Of a stretch of DNA of 64,000 bases, positions 21,346 to 34,222 are shown one piece after another. The stretch covers positions 1 to 64,000 of the forward strand of contig QCQN01000001.1 in assembly GCA_003212175.1 (NCBI GenBank), given 5' to 3'. A program made the translations under genes and the position numbers. The notes beneath the pieces were generated by a model that was not told the origin of the DNA, made no database searches, and saw only the letters and a program-made list of their open reading frames with translations. Source of the stretch: Prochlorococcus sp. AG-449-P16 (GTDB taxonomy: Bacteria; Cyanobacteriota; Cyanobacteriia; PCC-6307; Cyanobiaceae). Every line of letters begins with the position of its first letter. Positions within the stretch are counted from its first letter, which is position 1.

Positions 21346-24171
21346 ATGCTAAAACTTTTGTTGGGAGATCCGAATACACGAAAGTTAAAGCGCTATCAGC
21401 CACTTGTTGAAGAGATAAATTTATTTGAGGAAGAAGTTTCTAAATTTACAGATGAAGAATTAAGGATTGAAACTACTAACCTTAAATTAAAGGTTTCTTC
21501 AGAGTTAAATATTAAAAAGCAAAAGGAGTTACTTGATGAAATTCTTCCCAAAGCTTTTTCAATTGTAAGAGAAGCTAGTAAAAGAGTTTTAGAAATGCGT
21601 CATTTTGATGTTCAATTAATTGGGGGTATGGTTCTGCATGAGGGACAAATTGCCGAAATGAAAACTGGAGAAGGGAAAACTCTGGTTGCAACCTTACCCT
21701 GTTATTTAAATGCTTTGACCGGCAAAGGGGTTCATGTAGTCACAGTGAATGACTATCTAGCTAGAAGAGATGCAGAGTGGATGGGACAAGTTCATCGTTT
21801 TTTGGGATTATCTGTTGGTTTAATCCAGCAAGATATGAGTCCTGCTGAGAGAAAAGCAAATTATGCTTGTGATATAACATACGCCACTAATTCAGAATTA
21901 GGATTTGATTATTTAAGAGATAATATGGCAACTAGTATTGAAGAAGTCGTTCAAAGAAAGTTTAATTATTGTGTTATTGATGAAGTTGATTCTATTTTAA
22001 TCGATGAAGCTAGAACCCCTCTTATAATATCTGGTCAAATAGAAAGGCCTCAGGAAAAATATCAAAAAGCTGCAGAATTATCATTAGCTTTAGTTAAGGC
22101 AAAAGATTTAAGTAAAGATGGGATTGATCCTGAGGGAGATTATGAAGTCGATGAGAAACAACGCAGTTGCATACTGACTGATCAAGGATTTGCTAAATGT
22201 GAAGATTATTTGAAAATTAATGATCTATATAATCCAAAGGATCCATGGGCTCATTACATAACTAATGCATTAAAAGCTAAAGAATTATTTATAAAGGATG
22301 TCAATTATATAATAAAGGGCGATGAAGTAATCATAGTTGATGAATTTACAGGAAGAGTAATGCCTGGGAGAAGATGGAGTGATGGGCAACATCAGGCAAT
22401 TGAAGCAAAAGAAAAACTTACAATTCAACCAGAAACCCAGACATTGGCATCAATTACCTATCAGAATTTTTTTCTCTTATATCCAGGCTTGGCTGGTATG
22501 ACAGGAACTGCAAAGACGGAAGAAGTAGAATTTGAAAAAACTTATAAATTGGAGTCAACAGTTATCCCCACCAATCAAGTAAGAAAAAGGCAAGATTGGC
22601 CAGATCAAGTTTTTAAAACGGAATTAGGAAAATGGAAAGCTGTTGCAAATGAAACAGCAGCAATTCATAGCGAGGGTAGACCTGTTTTAGTTGGTACAAC
22701 AAGTGTAGAAAAGAGTGAATTATTAAGCTCCCTTTTGTCTGAAAAACAAATTCCTCATAATTTATTAAATGCCAAACCAGAAAATGTTGAACGAGAGGCA
22801 GAAATTGTAGCTCAGGCAGGAAGATCAGGAGCTGTCACTATCGCGACAAATATGGCTGGGAGAGGAACTGATATCATTCTTGGGGGTAATAGTGACTACA
22901 TGGCAAGACTTAAGTTAAAAGAGATACTAATGCCATTACTTGTAAAGCCGGATAACGAACATAAACCGCCAATACCTCAACAAAGAAGTTCAAAATTGCA
23001 AGGAGGTTTTTCTTCAAAAGGTAATTCAAAGAGTAAAAAGATTATCAAAAGTGGTAATCTTAGCCTCTTCCCTTGTGAGTTAGGAGAGGATATTACAAAA
23101 CAGCTATCTGTTTTATCTAAGGAACTTATCAAAAATTGGGGGGATAGAACCCTAACCGTTTTAGAACTAGACGATAAAATTGCTACTGCTGCTGAAAAAG
23201 CCCCAACTGAAGATAAACTTATAAGATCTCTCCGAGATGCCCTTTCAAAAGTAAAAAATGAATATGAGAAAGTATTGATTAACGAAGAAGAAAATGTAAG
23301 AGTTGCCGGAGGTCTTCATGTTATAGGTACAGAAAGGCATGAATCAAGGAGAGTTGATAATCAACTCAGAGGAAGAGCTGGTAGGCAAGGAGATCTTGGA
23401 AGTACAAGATTCTTTTTATCTTTAGAAGATAATTTACTCAGGATTTTTGGAGGTGATAGAGTTGCAAATTTAATGAATGCTTTTAGGGTTGATGAAGATA
23501 TGCCCATTGAGTCTGGAATGCTGACTAGATCATTAGAAAGTGCTCAAAAGAAAGTAGAGACTTATTATTATGATATTAGAAAGCAAGTTTTTGAATATGA
23601 TGAAGTTATGAATAATCAAAGAAAAGCAGTTTATAATGAGAGGCTTAGAGTATTAAAAGGTAATGAACTAAAAAACCAAGTTATTGGTTATGGTGAAAAA
23701 ACAATGGAAGAAATTGTTGAGGCTTATATTAATCCTGATTTACCTCCAGAAGAATGGGATATTGAACAGTTAATTTTAAAAGTTAAAGAATTTATTTATT
23801 TATTGAATGATCTGAAACCAGATGATGTTAATTCATTATCAATTGATGAATTAAAAAATTACCTTCAAGAGCAATTGCGAATTGCCTACGATCTGAAAGA
23901 ATCACAAATAGAACAATTTCGTCCTGGATTGATGAGAGAAGCTGAAAGATTTTTTATTCTTCAGCAAATTGATAATTTATGGAGAGAACATCTTCAATCT
24001 ATGGATTCATTAAGAGAGTCAGTAGGTTTAAGAGGTTATGGTCAGAAAGACCCACTAATTGAATACAAAAATGAAGGTTATGATATGTTTTTAGAAATGA
24101 TGACAAATATGAGAAGAAACGTTATTTATTCAATGTTTATGTTTCAACCTAAAAGTGAAAAAAATGCTTAA
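21346..24171 (+). CDS. secA: Preprotein translocase subunit SecA
   Basis: [43 protein letters not shown]. Confidence 0.99.
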   Translation: MLKLLLGDPNTRKLKRYQPLVEEINLFEEEVSKFTDEELRIETTNLKLKVSSELNIKKQKELLDEILPKAFSIVREASKRVLEMRHFDVQLIGGMVLHEGQIAEMKTGEGKTLVATLPCYLNALTGKGVHVVTVNDYLARRDAEWMGQVHRFLGLSVGLIQQDMSPAERKANYACDITYATNSELGFDYLRDNMATSIEEVVQRKFNYCVIDEVDSILIDEARTPLIISGQIERPQEKYQKAAELSLALVKAKDLSKDGIDPEGDYEVDEKQRSCILTDQGFAKCEDYLKINDLYNPKDPWAHYITNALKAKELFIKDVNYIIKGDEVIIVDEFTGRVMPGRRWSDGQHQAIEAKEKLTIQPETQTLASITYQNFFLLYPGLAGMTGTAKTEEVEFEKTYKLESTVIPTNQVRKRQDWPDQVFKTELGKWKAVANETAAIHSEGRPVLVGTTSVEKSELLSSLLSEKQIPHNLLNAKPENVEREAEIVAQAGRSGAVTIATNMAGRGTDIILGGNSDYMARLKLKEILMPLLVKPDNEHKPPIPQQRSSKLQGGFSSKGNSKSKKIIKSGNLSLFPCELGEDITKQLSVLSKELIKNWGDRTLTVLELDDKIATAAEKAPTEDKLIRSLRDALSKVKNEYEKVLINEEENVRVAGGLHVIGTERHESRRVDNQLRGRAGRQGDLGSTRFFLSLEDNLLRIFGGDRVANLMNAFRVDEDMPIESGMLTRSLESAQKKVETYYYDIRKQVFEYDEVMNNQRKAVYNERLRVLKGNELKNQVIGYGEKTMEEIVEAYINPDLPPEEWDIEQLILKVKEFIYLLNDLKPDDVNSLSIDELKNYLQEQLRIAYDLKESQIEQFRPGLMREAERFFILQQIDNLWREHLQSMDSLRESVGLRGYGQKDPLIEYKNEGYDMFLEMMTNMRRNVIYSMFMFQPKSEKNA

Positions 24172-24183
24172 TAATAAACATAG

Positions 24184-24918
24184 TTAATTATCCCCATAAA
24201 ATTCTATAATTTCCTTATCTTTTAAATTTTGTGCATCTCCAATCCCTGAAATATCGATAGATTCTGTATCAACTAAACCTTTTAGGGTATTTTGCAATTG
24301 AAGAATCTGACTTTCAAGATGGTCTATTCTATCCATTAAATTTTTAATGACATTTGCTTCGGCATCCGGTAACGCAGAGTGAGCTAATGGATTCACTTTA
24401 ACTCCACTTTGATGAACTACTCTGCCTGGTACTCCTACAACAGTACTATTTTCTTCGACATTACGTACAACTACTGAGCCGGCGCCAATACGTGTATTAG
24501 GTCCCACCACTATTGACCCTAGAACTTTTGCCCCTGCCCCAACGACAACATTTTCCATTAGAGTTGGATGCCTTTTGCCGTGACTTTTACCTGTTCCTCC
24601 CAAAGTTACGCCTTGATAAAGTAAGCAATTATTTCCAATCTCAGCTGTTTCACCAATCACTACTCCCATGCCATGATCTATAAAAACTTTTTTACCAATT
24701 TTGGCACCTGGGTGAATTTCAATTCCTGTGAATGATCTATTCAAATGGCTTAAGAATCTTGGGATTAGAGGTAATTTCAACTTCCATAACTTATGCGTTA
24801 GTCTGTGTATAACTATTGACTGAAAGCCAGGGTAACAAAGAAAAATTTCTAGTATTCCTCTTGCAGCAGGATCTCTTTCTCTAATTATTTCAATATCTGA
24901 TTTAAAAGTTCTAAACAT
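24184..24918 (-). CDS. cysE: Serine O-acetyltransferase
   Basis: Left-handed beta helix; IHPGAKIGKKVFIDHGMGVVIGETAEIG, GKRHPTLMENVVVGAGAKVLG. Confidence 0.96.
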   Translation of the reverse strand: MFRTFKSDIEIIRERDPAARGILEIFLCYPGFQSIVIHRLTHKLWKLKLPLIPRFLSHLNRSFTGIEIHPGAKIGKKVFIDHGMGVVIGETAEIGNNCLLYQGVTLGGTGKSHGKRHPTLMENVVVGAGAKVLGSIVVGPNTRIGAGSVVVRNVEENSTVVGVPGRVVHQSGVKVNPLAHSALPDAEANVIKNLMDRIDHLESQILQLQNTLKGLVDTESIDISGIGDAQNLKDKEIIEFYGDN

Positions 24919-24924
24919 AATTAT

Positions 24925-25914
24925 TTACTGTATCACTCCTATCTCTGCTTTTAATTGATTTATTGTTTCAGTACTTAAATAATGTTTTGCACATAGTATT
25001 TGAGGTACTCGTAATAATTGAGAACGATTTTTTAAGAGAGCATTTTCTACTACTGACAAACTTGGCCCATCACATACTACATAATTTGAAGATTTTAAGA
25101 GTGACAGCAATCTACCACTGTTTTCCGAAATAGTAGTCATAATGATAATATCATTCCCCCTCATGCTATGGACGATAATTTCTGCTGCTCGCAATAAACC
25201 AGGGCTTATGCTAACAATTCCTACACAGCTTCCGGATTTTAATTCTTTTATTATTTTTAATTCTTTCTTAAAGTCGCTCAAGTCTACCGCTATTGCCCTA
25301 ACTCCATGCTTTTTTGCTAGCTTTTCCAAAGGTTGCAAAAAATATCTACTGGTTACAATTGTTCCGTTGTTGGAGTTGAATAAAACTTTTTCTAATTCTT
25401 CCATAGGGACAACTTCTACTGGCACTTTAATTTGAGGGGAAAGTTCTTCTGCTATTAACATAGATGCTCCTATATCTTCTCTAGGTGTGCTGACCAGTAT
25501 TCTTGTACCGCATTTAAGTCGCCAATCAATTTCATTGGTGATTATTTTTCTTGATTCCTGAAGAGTGCATCCAAGTTTGATTAGTTTGTCAATTGCTTTT
25601 TTAGCTTCTAGATCAGGAAGTTCATTGTTATTATTTTTTGTTGTATGAAAAGATTTCTTGAATTCTTTTTTGTTGAGATTATCTCTTACGTAAATTCCAG
25701 AGCCTGCAATTGCCTCAACAACTCCATCAGTTTCTAATTGCCTATATACTTTACTGATAGTATTTCTGTGCAGACCTGTCTGCATGGCTAATTGTCTTGT
25801 ACTTGGTAGTCTGTGACCAGGAGGGTAATATCTGGCAGCAATTGCAAAACATATCTGATTATATAACTGAGTGGATGCAGGAATATCACTTTCTTGTTGG
25901 ATATGGTATCTCAC
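24925..25914 (-). CDS. GntR-family transcriptional regulator
   Basis: N-terminal wHTH: PPGHRLPSTRQLAMQTGLHRNTISKVYRQLETDGVV; about 220 aa effector-like C-terminus. Confidence 0.88.
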   Translation of the reverse strand: MRYHIQQESDIPASTQLYNQICFAIAARYYPPGHRLPSTRQLAMQTGLHRNTISKVYRQLETDGVVEAIAGSGIYVRDNLNKKEFKKSFHTTKNNNNELPDLEAKKAIDKLIKLGCTLQESRKIITNEIDWRLKCGTRILVSTPREDIGASMLIAEELSPQIKVPVEVVPMEELEKVLFNSNNGTIVTSRYFLQPLEKLAKKHGVRAIAVDLSDFKKELKIIKELKSGSCVGIVSISPGLLRAAEIIVHSMRGNDIIIMTTISENSGRLLSLLKSSNYVVCDGPSLSVVENALLKNRSQLLRVPQILCAKHYLSTETINQLKAEIGVIQ

Positions 25915-25951
25915 TGTGGGAAAACTTAATTTAAAAAATTGAATGTTCTAG

Positions 25952-25971
25952 TGACACTTTAACATTTGTCA
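25952..25971. promoter_or_regulatory. Candidate GntR operator (inverted repeat TGACA-N10-TGTCA)
   Basis: Perfect 5-10-5 inverted repeat 38 nt upstream of the GntR start codon. Confidence 0.35.
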
Positions 25972-26010
25972 TAAGATTTAGATAAGGTTCATATTAAAAT
26001 GTTGATTTGT

Positions 26011-26583
26011 TTACTCCTCCTCTTTTTTTATTAAAGGTGTTTTTCTTGGACTGAGAAACATGATCATATTTCTCCCTTCTCTTTTTGGCTTTTGTTGGAC
26101 CTCAGATTGTTCTTCTAAATCATTAGCCATCCTTAAAAGTAGTGTCTCAGCTAAATTTGAATGTTGAATTTCTCTCCCTCTAAAAATAACGGTACATTTT
26201 ACTTTATCTCCTGCTTTTAAAAATCTAACGGCTTGACCTATTCGAACGTCATAATCATGTTTATCTATTTTGTATCTCATTTTGACTTCTTTGACTTCAG
26301 TTTGGTGTGATTTCTTTCTTGCTTCTTTAGCTTTTTTTTCTTGTTCAAATTTGTATTTTCCATAATCCATAATTCTACAGACAGGAGGATTAGCTTTTTC
26401 GCTTACTAAAACTAAGTCAAGTTCCCTTTGGCTAGCTATCTCTAATGCTTTTAATCTTTCTAGCACCCCTAGTTGTTTCCCATCTGAATCAACTACTCTT
26501 AATTGAGGGTATTTTATTCTATCGTTAATATTGGGGAGCTCTCTCACTGGAGCGCGGCGATCAAAGCGTGGACGTGGTGGCAT
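26011..26583 (-). CDS. infC: Translation initiation factor IF-3
   Basis: [50 protein letters not shown]. Confidence 0.98.
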   Translation of the reverse strand: MPPRPRFDRRAPVRELPNINDRIKYPQLRVVDSDGKQLGVLERLKALEIASQRELDLVLVSEKANPPVCRIMDYGKYKFEQEKKAKEARKKSHQTEVKEVKMRYKIDKHDYDVRIGQAVRFLKAGDKVKCTVIFRGREIQHSNLAETLLLRMANDLEEQSEVQQKPKREGRNMIMFLSPRKTPLIKKEEE

Positions 26584-26637
26584 TCAGTTTTTTAAATAGT
26601 TGTTTTGATGATTAATTAGATCTAAAACTTTGAAAAG

Positions 26638-27537
26638 TTAGTTTAATACAGACTCTATTTTAATTATTGCATCTTTTAGTAGGTTTTTGTTATTAAGCCA
26701 TATAGGTTTATTTTTATTACGGAACCATGTTTTTTGTCTTTTAGCAAATTGTATTGTTTTTGTAGTCGCTAATTCGATTGCTTTATCAATTTTTAGATTA
26801 TCTATAATTACATCCTTTGCTTCTTTGTATCCAATAGTATCTAATAAAGTCAAATCTGATCCATAGTCATTAATAATATTTTGTGTCTCTTCAATCAGTC
26901 CATTATTAAACATATTTTTGGTTCTTTGAAAGATACGTTCTTTTAAGTTTTCTCTATCCAACCCTAACTCTAATATTTTCCAAGGAGGCGGATTCTGAAA
27001 TTGTTGAGATGATAATGGTTTGCCAGAAACATAAAAGACTTCAAGAGCTCTTATTGTTCTAACTTGATCAGCATAATTAAGTTTTTTTGCCGATAGAGGA
27101 TCACAAACTGTCAATAGATCCCAGCATTTTTTTTGACCCATTTTCTCGAACTGTTTTCTCAATAAATTTTGTGGAGGAACATTTGGTACAAAGAATCCTT
27201 TTATTAATGAATTCATATATAAACCACTCCCACCTACAAGAAATGGAATATTTTTATTTTTTATTTCTTTATCAATTGAACTCTTGGCAAATTCTTGAAA
27301 TTGTTTAACGTTCATGGGATTTGTTGGGTCTTTGATATCTATTAAGAAATGCTTGATTTTTTGTTGTTGACTTTGAGATGGTTTCGCTGTTCCAATATCC
27401 ATAGATCGATAAATTTGCCTAGAGTCAATATTGTGTATTTGGATATTAAAATGAGAAGCAATTTCTATTCCTAATTCTGTTTTCCCACTTGCAGTTGGTC
27501 CCATTAAAACTATTACTAAAGGTTGTGATGTAAACAT
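26638..27537 (-). CDS. miaA: tRNA dimethylallyltransferase
   Basis: [47 protein letters not shown]. Confidence 0.97.
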   Translation of the reverse strand: MFTSQPLVIVLMGPTASGKTELGIEIASHFNIQIHNIDSRQIYRSMDIGTAKPSQSQQQKIKHFLIDIKDPTNPMNVKQFQEFAKSSIDKEIKNKNIPFLVGGSGLYMNSLIKGFFVPNVPPQNLLRKQFEKMGQKKCWDLLTVCDPLSAKKLNYADQVRTIRALEVFYVSGKPLSSQQFQNPPPWKILELGLDRENLKERIFQRTKNMFNNGLIEETQNIINDYGSDLTLLDTIGYKEAKDVIIDNLKIDKAIELATTKTIQFAKRQKTWFRNKNKPIWLNNKNLLKDAIIKIESVLN

Positions 27538-27688
27538 TTTTTTAATTTTTAAAATATCTTGGGAATAATATAAAAGTGATTAAATTTTGCACAGACTTAA
27601 AGCCTTTCTCGAATACCGATGTTAAGTTTAATTAAAGTACTTTTAAATTAACACTTTAAAAAGTTCAAATCTTTATTTTTTATATTAA

Positions 27689-29982
<2,294 letters not shown>

Positions 29983-29985
29983 ATT

Positions 29986-30357
29986 TTGAACTTAGAAGCA
30001 TTAATTTATATTTTAGTTGGCAGTTTCCTAGGGCTAATTTTAAGACTTTATATTAGAAATCACTATAGACAAAAGATAAGCAATAAAATTGACTCCTCAT
30101 CTATTGTAAATATTTTAGCTTCATTTTTTTTAGGAATTTTATTAGCAATCGAACCGAAAAATATTAATTTATTTTTATTATTTTATGTAGGATTTTTAGG
30201 ATGTTTAAGTACATTCTCATCCTTTATATATCAATTATTTAATTTAATAAAGGATGGTAGATATTTAAGTTCATTGGTTTATTATATTAAAGTTATTACC
30301 CTTTCTTTTTTATTTTTTTGCCTTGGAAATATTTTTATTTTAATTTTTAAATCTTGA
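29986..30357 (+). CDS. crcB: CrcB/Fluc-type fluoride channel subunit (first of tandem pair; TTG start)
   Basis: ILVGSFLGLILRLYIRN, NILASFFLGILLA, GFLGCLSTFSSF signature. Confidence 0.85.
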   Translation: MNLEALIYILVGSFLGLILRLYIRNHYRQKISNKIDSSSIVNILASFFLGILLAIEPKNINLFLLFYVGFLGCLSTFSSFIYQLFNLIKDGRYLSSLVYYIKVITLSFLFFCLGNIFILIFKS

Positions 30358-30382
30358 AAAAAAAAACTTTATAATTTTATTT

Positions 30383-30682
30383 TTGATTGCATATTTTGCA
30401 ACTATTTTACGACTTTATATAAACAATAATTTGATTATTTCGCTAGCCGGATCATTTATTTATGGGTTTGTAATAGCGAGATCTATATCGGGTTATAAAA
30501 AAGAAATAATATTAACTGGGTTTTGTTCTTGTTTTACTTCTTTTAGCAGTTTTGTCTATTTTTTATATACACTTTTTAATCGAGGTTACTATTTTAAATT
30601 ATTCATTTACTTGAATTTAATTGTTATTTTTAATTTGATAATGATGTATTTTGGTTTTATGATTAGTAGAAAAAGTAACTAG
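30383..30682 (+). CDS. crcB: CrcB/Fluc-type fluoride channel subunit (second of tandem pair), N-terminus uncertain
   Basis: FATILRLYINNN, SLAGSFIYGFVIA, GFCSCFTSFSSFVY signature; see finding on A10 tract. Confidence 0.75.
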   Translation: MIAYFATILRLYINNNLIISLAGSFIYGFVIARSISGYKKEIILTGFCSCFTSFSSFVYFLYTLFNRGYYFKLFIYLNLIVIFNLIMMYFGFMISRKSN

Positions 30683-30723
30683 TTTTTATATAATAGAATT
30701 ATTATTTGTTAAAGAGTAATATT

Positions 30724-32133
30724 ATGGACGAAAACAATAATTTTGAATATATTTCCTCTTTATCTTCAGATCTAACTAGTAGCGAAAAGATTACTATTCA
30801 ACTTGAGAAACTTCTCATAGCAGGAAATTACGATGAGGCAAAATTATTGTTAGAGCCTTCTCAACCTGTTGATATTGCTGATGCTATAGGTAGTCTTCCT
30901 TTAATCTTGCAAGCACTTGCATTTAGGTTGTTGAAAAAAAATGAAGCAATCGAGGTTTATGAGTATTTAGATCCGATAGTCCAACAAACATTATTAGACA
31001 GACTTAGATCTGGGGAAGTTTTGGAAATCGTAGAGAAAATGTCACCCGATGATAGGGTTCAACTTTTTGATGAGTTGCCCGCAAAAGTAGTGAGAAAATT
31101 CTTGTCAGCTTTAAGTCCTGGTGAAAGAAAAGTTACTGCAGAATTACTAGGTTATGAACCAGAAACCGCGGGAAGATTAATGACAACCGAATTTATAGAT
31201 TTAAAAGAGATGCAAACTGCAGAACAAGCATTATCTTTAGTTAGAAAGAGAGCCCCATTTACCGAAACTATTTATAGCTTGTATGTGACAGATCAAGAAA
31301 GACACCTTACTGGAATTTTATCTTTGAGAGATCTTGTAACCGCAGATCCTAAGAAACCGATTGGGGATGTAATGACAAAGGATGTGGTAAATATTTCTAC
31401 AAACACTAATCAAGAAGAAGTTGCCAGAGCTATTCAAAGATATGATTTTTTAGCTCTTCCAGTCGTAGACAAAGAAAAAAGGTTAGTAGGAATTGTTACC
31501 GTGGATGACCTCATTGATGTTATTGAGCAAGAAGCGACGAGAGATATTTATGCAGCAGGCGCTGTTCAATCTGGTGATGAGGATGATTATTTTCAAAGTA
31601 ATTTATTTACAATTACTCGCAGAAGGATTCTATGGCTCTTAATTTTAGTTTTAGCTAATGGCCTAACTACCAAAGTTATTGCAATGAATGATCAAATTTT
31701 AAAAGAAATAGTTTTATTAGCTGCCTTTATACCCTTACTAATTGGAACTGGTGGGAATGTGGGAGCACAAAGCTCTACTGTCGTTATAAGGGGTTTAAGT
31801 ACGCAAAAATTAAAGTCATTGGGCGCCTTTAAAGCAGTAATAAAAGAGGCTATTACCGGCGCGTTACTTGGTATTTTTATGATTTTGGTAGTTTTCCCCT
31901 TTGCATGGTGGCAGGGGGAAGGACCACTAATTGCAGCAGCAGTAGGAATTAGCCTTATATCTATCACGACCCTTGCAGCTACTGCTGGAGCAATTCTTCC
32001 TCTAATGTTTGATAGGATGGGCTTAGATCCTGCCCTAATGTCATCTCCTTTTATAACCACAGTGACTGATATTGCTGGTGTTTTTATTTACCTCAACACA
32101 GCTAACTGGCTATTAAATTCTTCCATTTTATGA
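30724..32133 (+). CDS. mgtE: Magnesium transporter MgtE (start set to ATG 30724)
   Basis: MgtE N domain, CBS pair, TM domain with PLLIGTGGNVGAQSSTVVIRGL. Confidence 0.95.
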   Translation: MDENNNFEYISSLSSDLTSSEKITIQLEKLLIAGNYDEAKLLLEPSQPVDIADAIGSLPLILQALAFRLLKKNEAIEVYEYLDPIVQQTLLDRLRSGEVLEIVEKMSPDDRVQLFDELPAKVVRKFLSALSPGERKVTAELLGYEPETAGRLMTTEFIDLKEMQTAEQALSLVRKRAPFTETIYSLYVTDQERHLTGILSLRDLVTADPKKPIGDVMTKDVVNISTNTNQEEVARAIQRYDFLALPVVDKEKRLVGIVTVDDLIDVIEQEATRDIYAAGAVQSGDEDDYFQSNLFTITRRRILWLLILVLANGLTTKVIAMNDQILKEIVLLAAFIPLLIGTGGNVGAQSSTVVIRGLSTQKLKSLGAFKAVIKEAITGALLGIFMILVVFPFAWWQGEGPLIAAAVGISLISITTLAATAGAILPLMFDRMGLDPALMSSPFITTVTDIAGVFIYLNTANWLLNSSIL

Positions 32134-32235
32134 AAATCCAATAGGTATTTATTCTTATTTTTGTTAAAATGTGGATTTTTTTGTTTAACTTTACATTTCT
32201 TAATGGTATTGTTTACAAAACAATATAAAGTATTT

Positions 32236-33237
32236 ATGTCCTCGGAATCCTTAATTGAAAATAAATTAGCGACTATCTCTTCTTTAAAATCAAGTAATGA
32301 TGTCGACTTAGTTAGGTCATATCTTAGAGATATTGGGAGAGTTCCACTATTATCACATGAACAGGAAATCACTCTTGGAAGGCAAGTTCAAGAGTACATG
32401 CATGTAGAGAGAACAGAGATTGAAATCATTGAATTAACAGGTGATAAACCATCAGTTGAAGAATTAGCTAATAAACTAAAGTTATCTCCGTCTCAAATTA
32501 AAAAAAGAACTAGAGCAGGTCAACGAGCAAAGGAAAGGATGGTAGCTGCAAATTTAAGGTTAGTGGTTAGCGTTGCTAAAAAGTATACAAAAAGAAATAT
32601 GGAATTACTCGACTTAATTCAAGAGGGTACCATCGGTTTAGTTCGAGGCGTTGAGAAATTTGATCCTGCCAGAGGTTATAAATTTTCAACATATGCTTAC
32701 TGGTGGATTAGACAAGGCATTACTAGAGCTATCGCTGAAAAAAGTAGAGCTATAAGATTGCCAATTCATATTACTGAAATGCTAAATAAATTAAAAAAAG
32801 GGCAAAGAGAACTCAGTCAAGAAATGTCTAGGACTCCTACAGTCAGTGAATTAGCTAAATATGTTGAATTACCCGAAGATGACGTGAAAGATTTAATGTG
32901 TAAAGCAGGCCAACCAGTCAGTTTAGAAACGAAAGTAGGTGATGGAGAGGATACTGTACTGCTTGATTTATTGGCTGGTGGTGAAGATTTACCAGATGAA
33001 CAAATTGAGATGGATTGTATGAGGGGGGACCTTCATTCACTTCTGCATCAACTTCCAGATTTGCAATGTAGGGTTTTAAGAATGAGATATGGCATGGATG
33101 GTGATGAACCCATGTCCTTAACAGGTATTGGACGCGTATTAGGTATTAGTAGAGATAGGGTAAGAAATTTAGAACGTGATGGCTTAAGGGGTTTGAGAAG
33201 ATTGAGTGATAATGTGGAAGCCTATTTTGTTTCTTGA
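32236..33237 (+). CDS. RNA polymerase sigma factor, RpoD-like group 2 (start set to ATG 32236)
   Basis: DLVRSYLRDIGRVPLLSHEQEITLGRQVQ, LIQEGTIGLVRGVEKFDPARGYKFSTYAYWWIRQ, region 4 HTH. Confidence 0.94.
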   Translation: MSSESLIENKLATISSLKSSNDVDLVRSYLRDIGRVPLLSHEQEITLGRQVQEYMHVERTEIEIIELTGDKPSVEELANKLKLSPSQIKKRTRAGQRAKERMVAANLRLVVSVAKKYTKRNMELLDLIQEGTIGLVRGVEKFDPARGYKFSTYAYWWIRQGITRAIAEKSRAIRLPIHITEMLNKLKKGQRELSQEMSRTPTVSELAKYVELPEDDVKDLMCKAGQPVSLETKVGDGEDTVLLDLLAGGEDLPDEQIEMDCMRGDLHSLLHQLPDLQCRVLRMRYGMDGDEPMSLTGIGRVLGISRDRVRNLERDGLRGLRRLSDNVEAYFVS

Positions 33238-34136
33238 ATAAAATCACAAATAAATTTGTTAGTTACTTCTGGATGCTCATCATGAGGACAGTGGCCAGCA
33301 CCTTTAACAATGTCTAATCTTTTAATGTTTTTAAATTGAGTTTTCCACTCTATTGCCTCATCTAAAGATTCCCAGGGATCTTTTTCACCCCATATTAGTT
33401 GAATCGATGAATCAATTTCACCAAATAAATCAGTAGCTAGACAGTCGTCAAATAAATTTATGAAACCGCGAAATGCTTCTTTTGAATTTTTTCTTTGAGA
33501 TGGTCTAAACAATATCTCTATCAATTCTTCATCAATATTTTCACCTGAAGGATAAGCTTTCATTAAAATTTTTTTTATTACTTTTGGATTAGCAGCTCTT
33601 TCAAAAAGTATGTTGCTGATAATTCTCTGTCTTACGATTGTTTTTAAAACTGGTCTTAAAAAATTCATTAAAACGCTGTTTTTTTTTAATCGTTTATCGT
33701 CCATTGTTCTTTGCGCACAATCAATCAAAGTAATACCAGAGCATTGACTCTTTAGGATTGAAGCAGCTTTTAACGCTACAACGCCACCAATTGAGTTTCC
33801 TACTAAGTGTACAGGTGAATTAATTACTTCAGAGCAAAAGGATGCAACTTGGTTACCCCATAATTCAAATGAATATTTAACAGAATTTTCTTTTTTAGTT
33901 TCGTAATCTAATAGAGCACTTGGTTGACTGCTTTCTCCGAAGCCAAGTAAATCTATTGAATAGCAATTAGTAATATCTCCTAAAAATTCTTGATTATGTC
34001 TCCAATGATATTTTGATGCTCCAAAACCGTGAACTAACAATATATTTTTCTGATTATCGCTATTGGATTGTTTAGATACTGACCATGATATATCCCAATT
34101 TCTCCACCTCCAAATTTTTGACTTTTTATTTACCAT
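33222..34136 (-). CDS. Alpha/beta hydrolase
   Basis: LLVHGFGASKYHWRHN, DLLGFGESSQP, VGNSIGG nucleophile elbow, GAGHCPHDEHP. Confidence 0.88.
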   Translation of the reverse strand: MVNKKSKIWRWRNWDISWSVSKQSNSDNQKNILLVHGFGASKYHWRHNQEFLGDITNCYSIDLLGFGESSQPSALLDYETKKENSVKYSFELWGNQVASFCSEVINSPVHLVGNSIGGVVALKAASILKSQCSGITLIDCAQRTMDDKRLKKNSVLMNFLRPVLKTIVRQRIISNILFERAANPKVIKKILMKAYPSGENIDEELIEILFRPSQRKNSKEAFRGFINLFDDCLATDLFGEIDSSIQLIWGEKDPWESLDEAIEWKTQFKNIKRLDIVKGAGHCPHDEHPEVTNKFICDFIQETK

Positions 34137-34222
34137 GTGAATCAAATAATTAATTAAACTTTAATTCAAAAAAAAGTTATTCGTTTTAAATTAATTATTC
34201 TTGGTTTAGTGGTTTTTGGAAA

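Noticed and set aside
27640-27665. Near-palindrome TTTAATTAAAGTACTTTTAAATTAA upstream of gyrB
   Set aside because: Imperfect and entirely A/T apart from the central GTAC; easily expected by chance in this AT-rich intergenic region.
31692-32060. 122-aa ORF antisense to mgtE
   Set aside because: Antisense within the conserved MgtE transmembrane domain; composition is that of a complementary-strand artefact.
32088-32372. 94-aa minus-strand ORF across the mgtE/sigma junction
   Set aside because: Covers a promoter region and the sigma N-terminus in antisense; no domain or independent signal.
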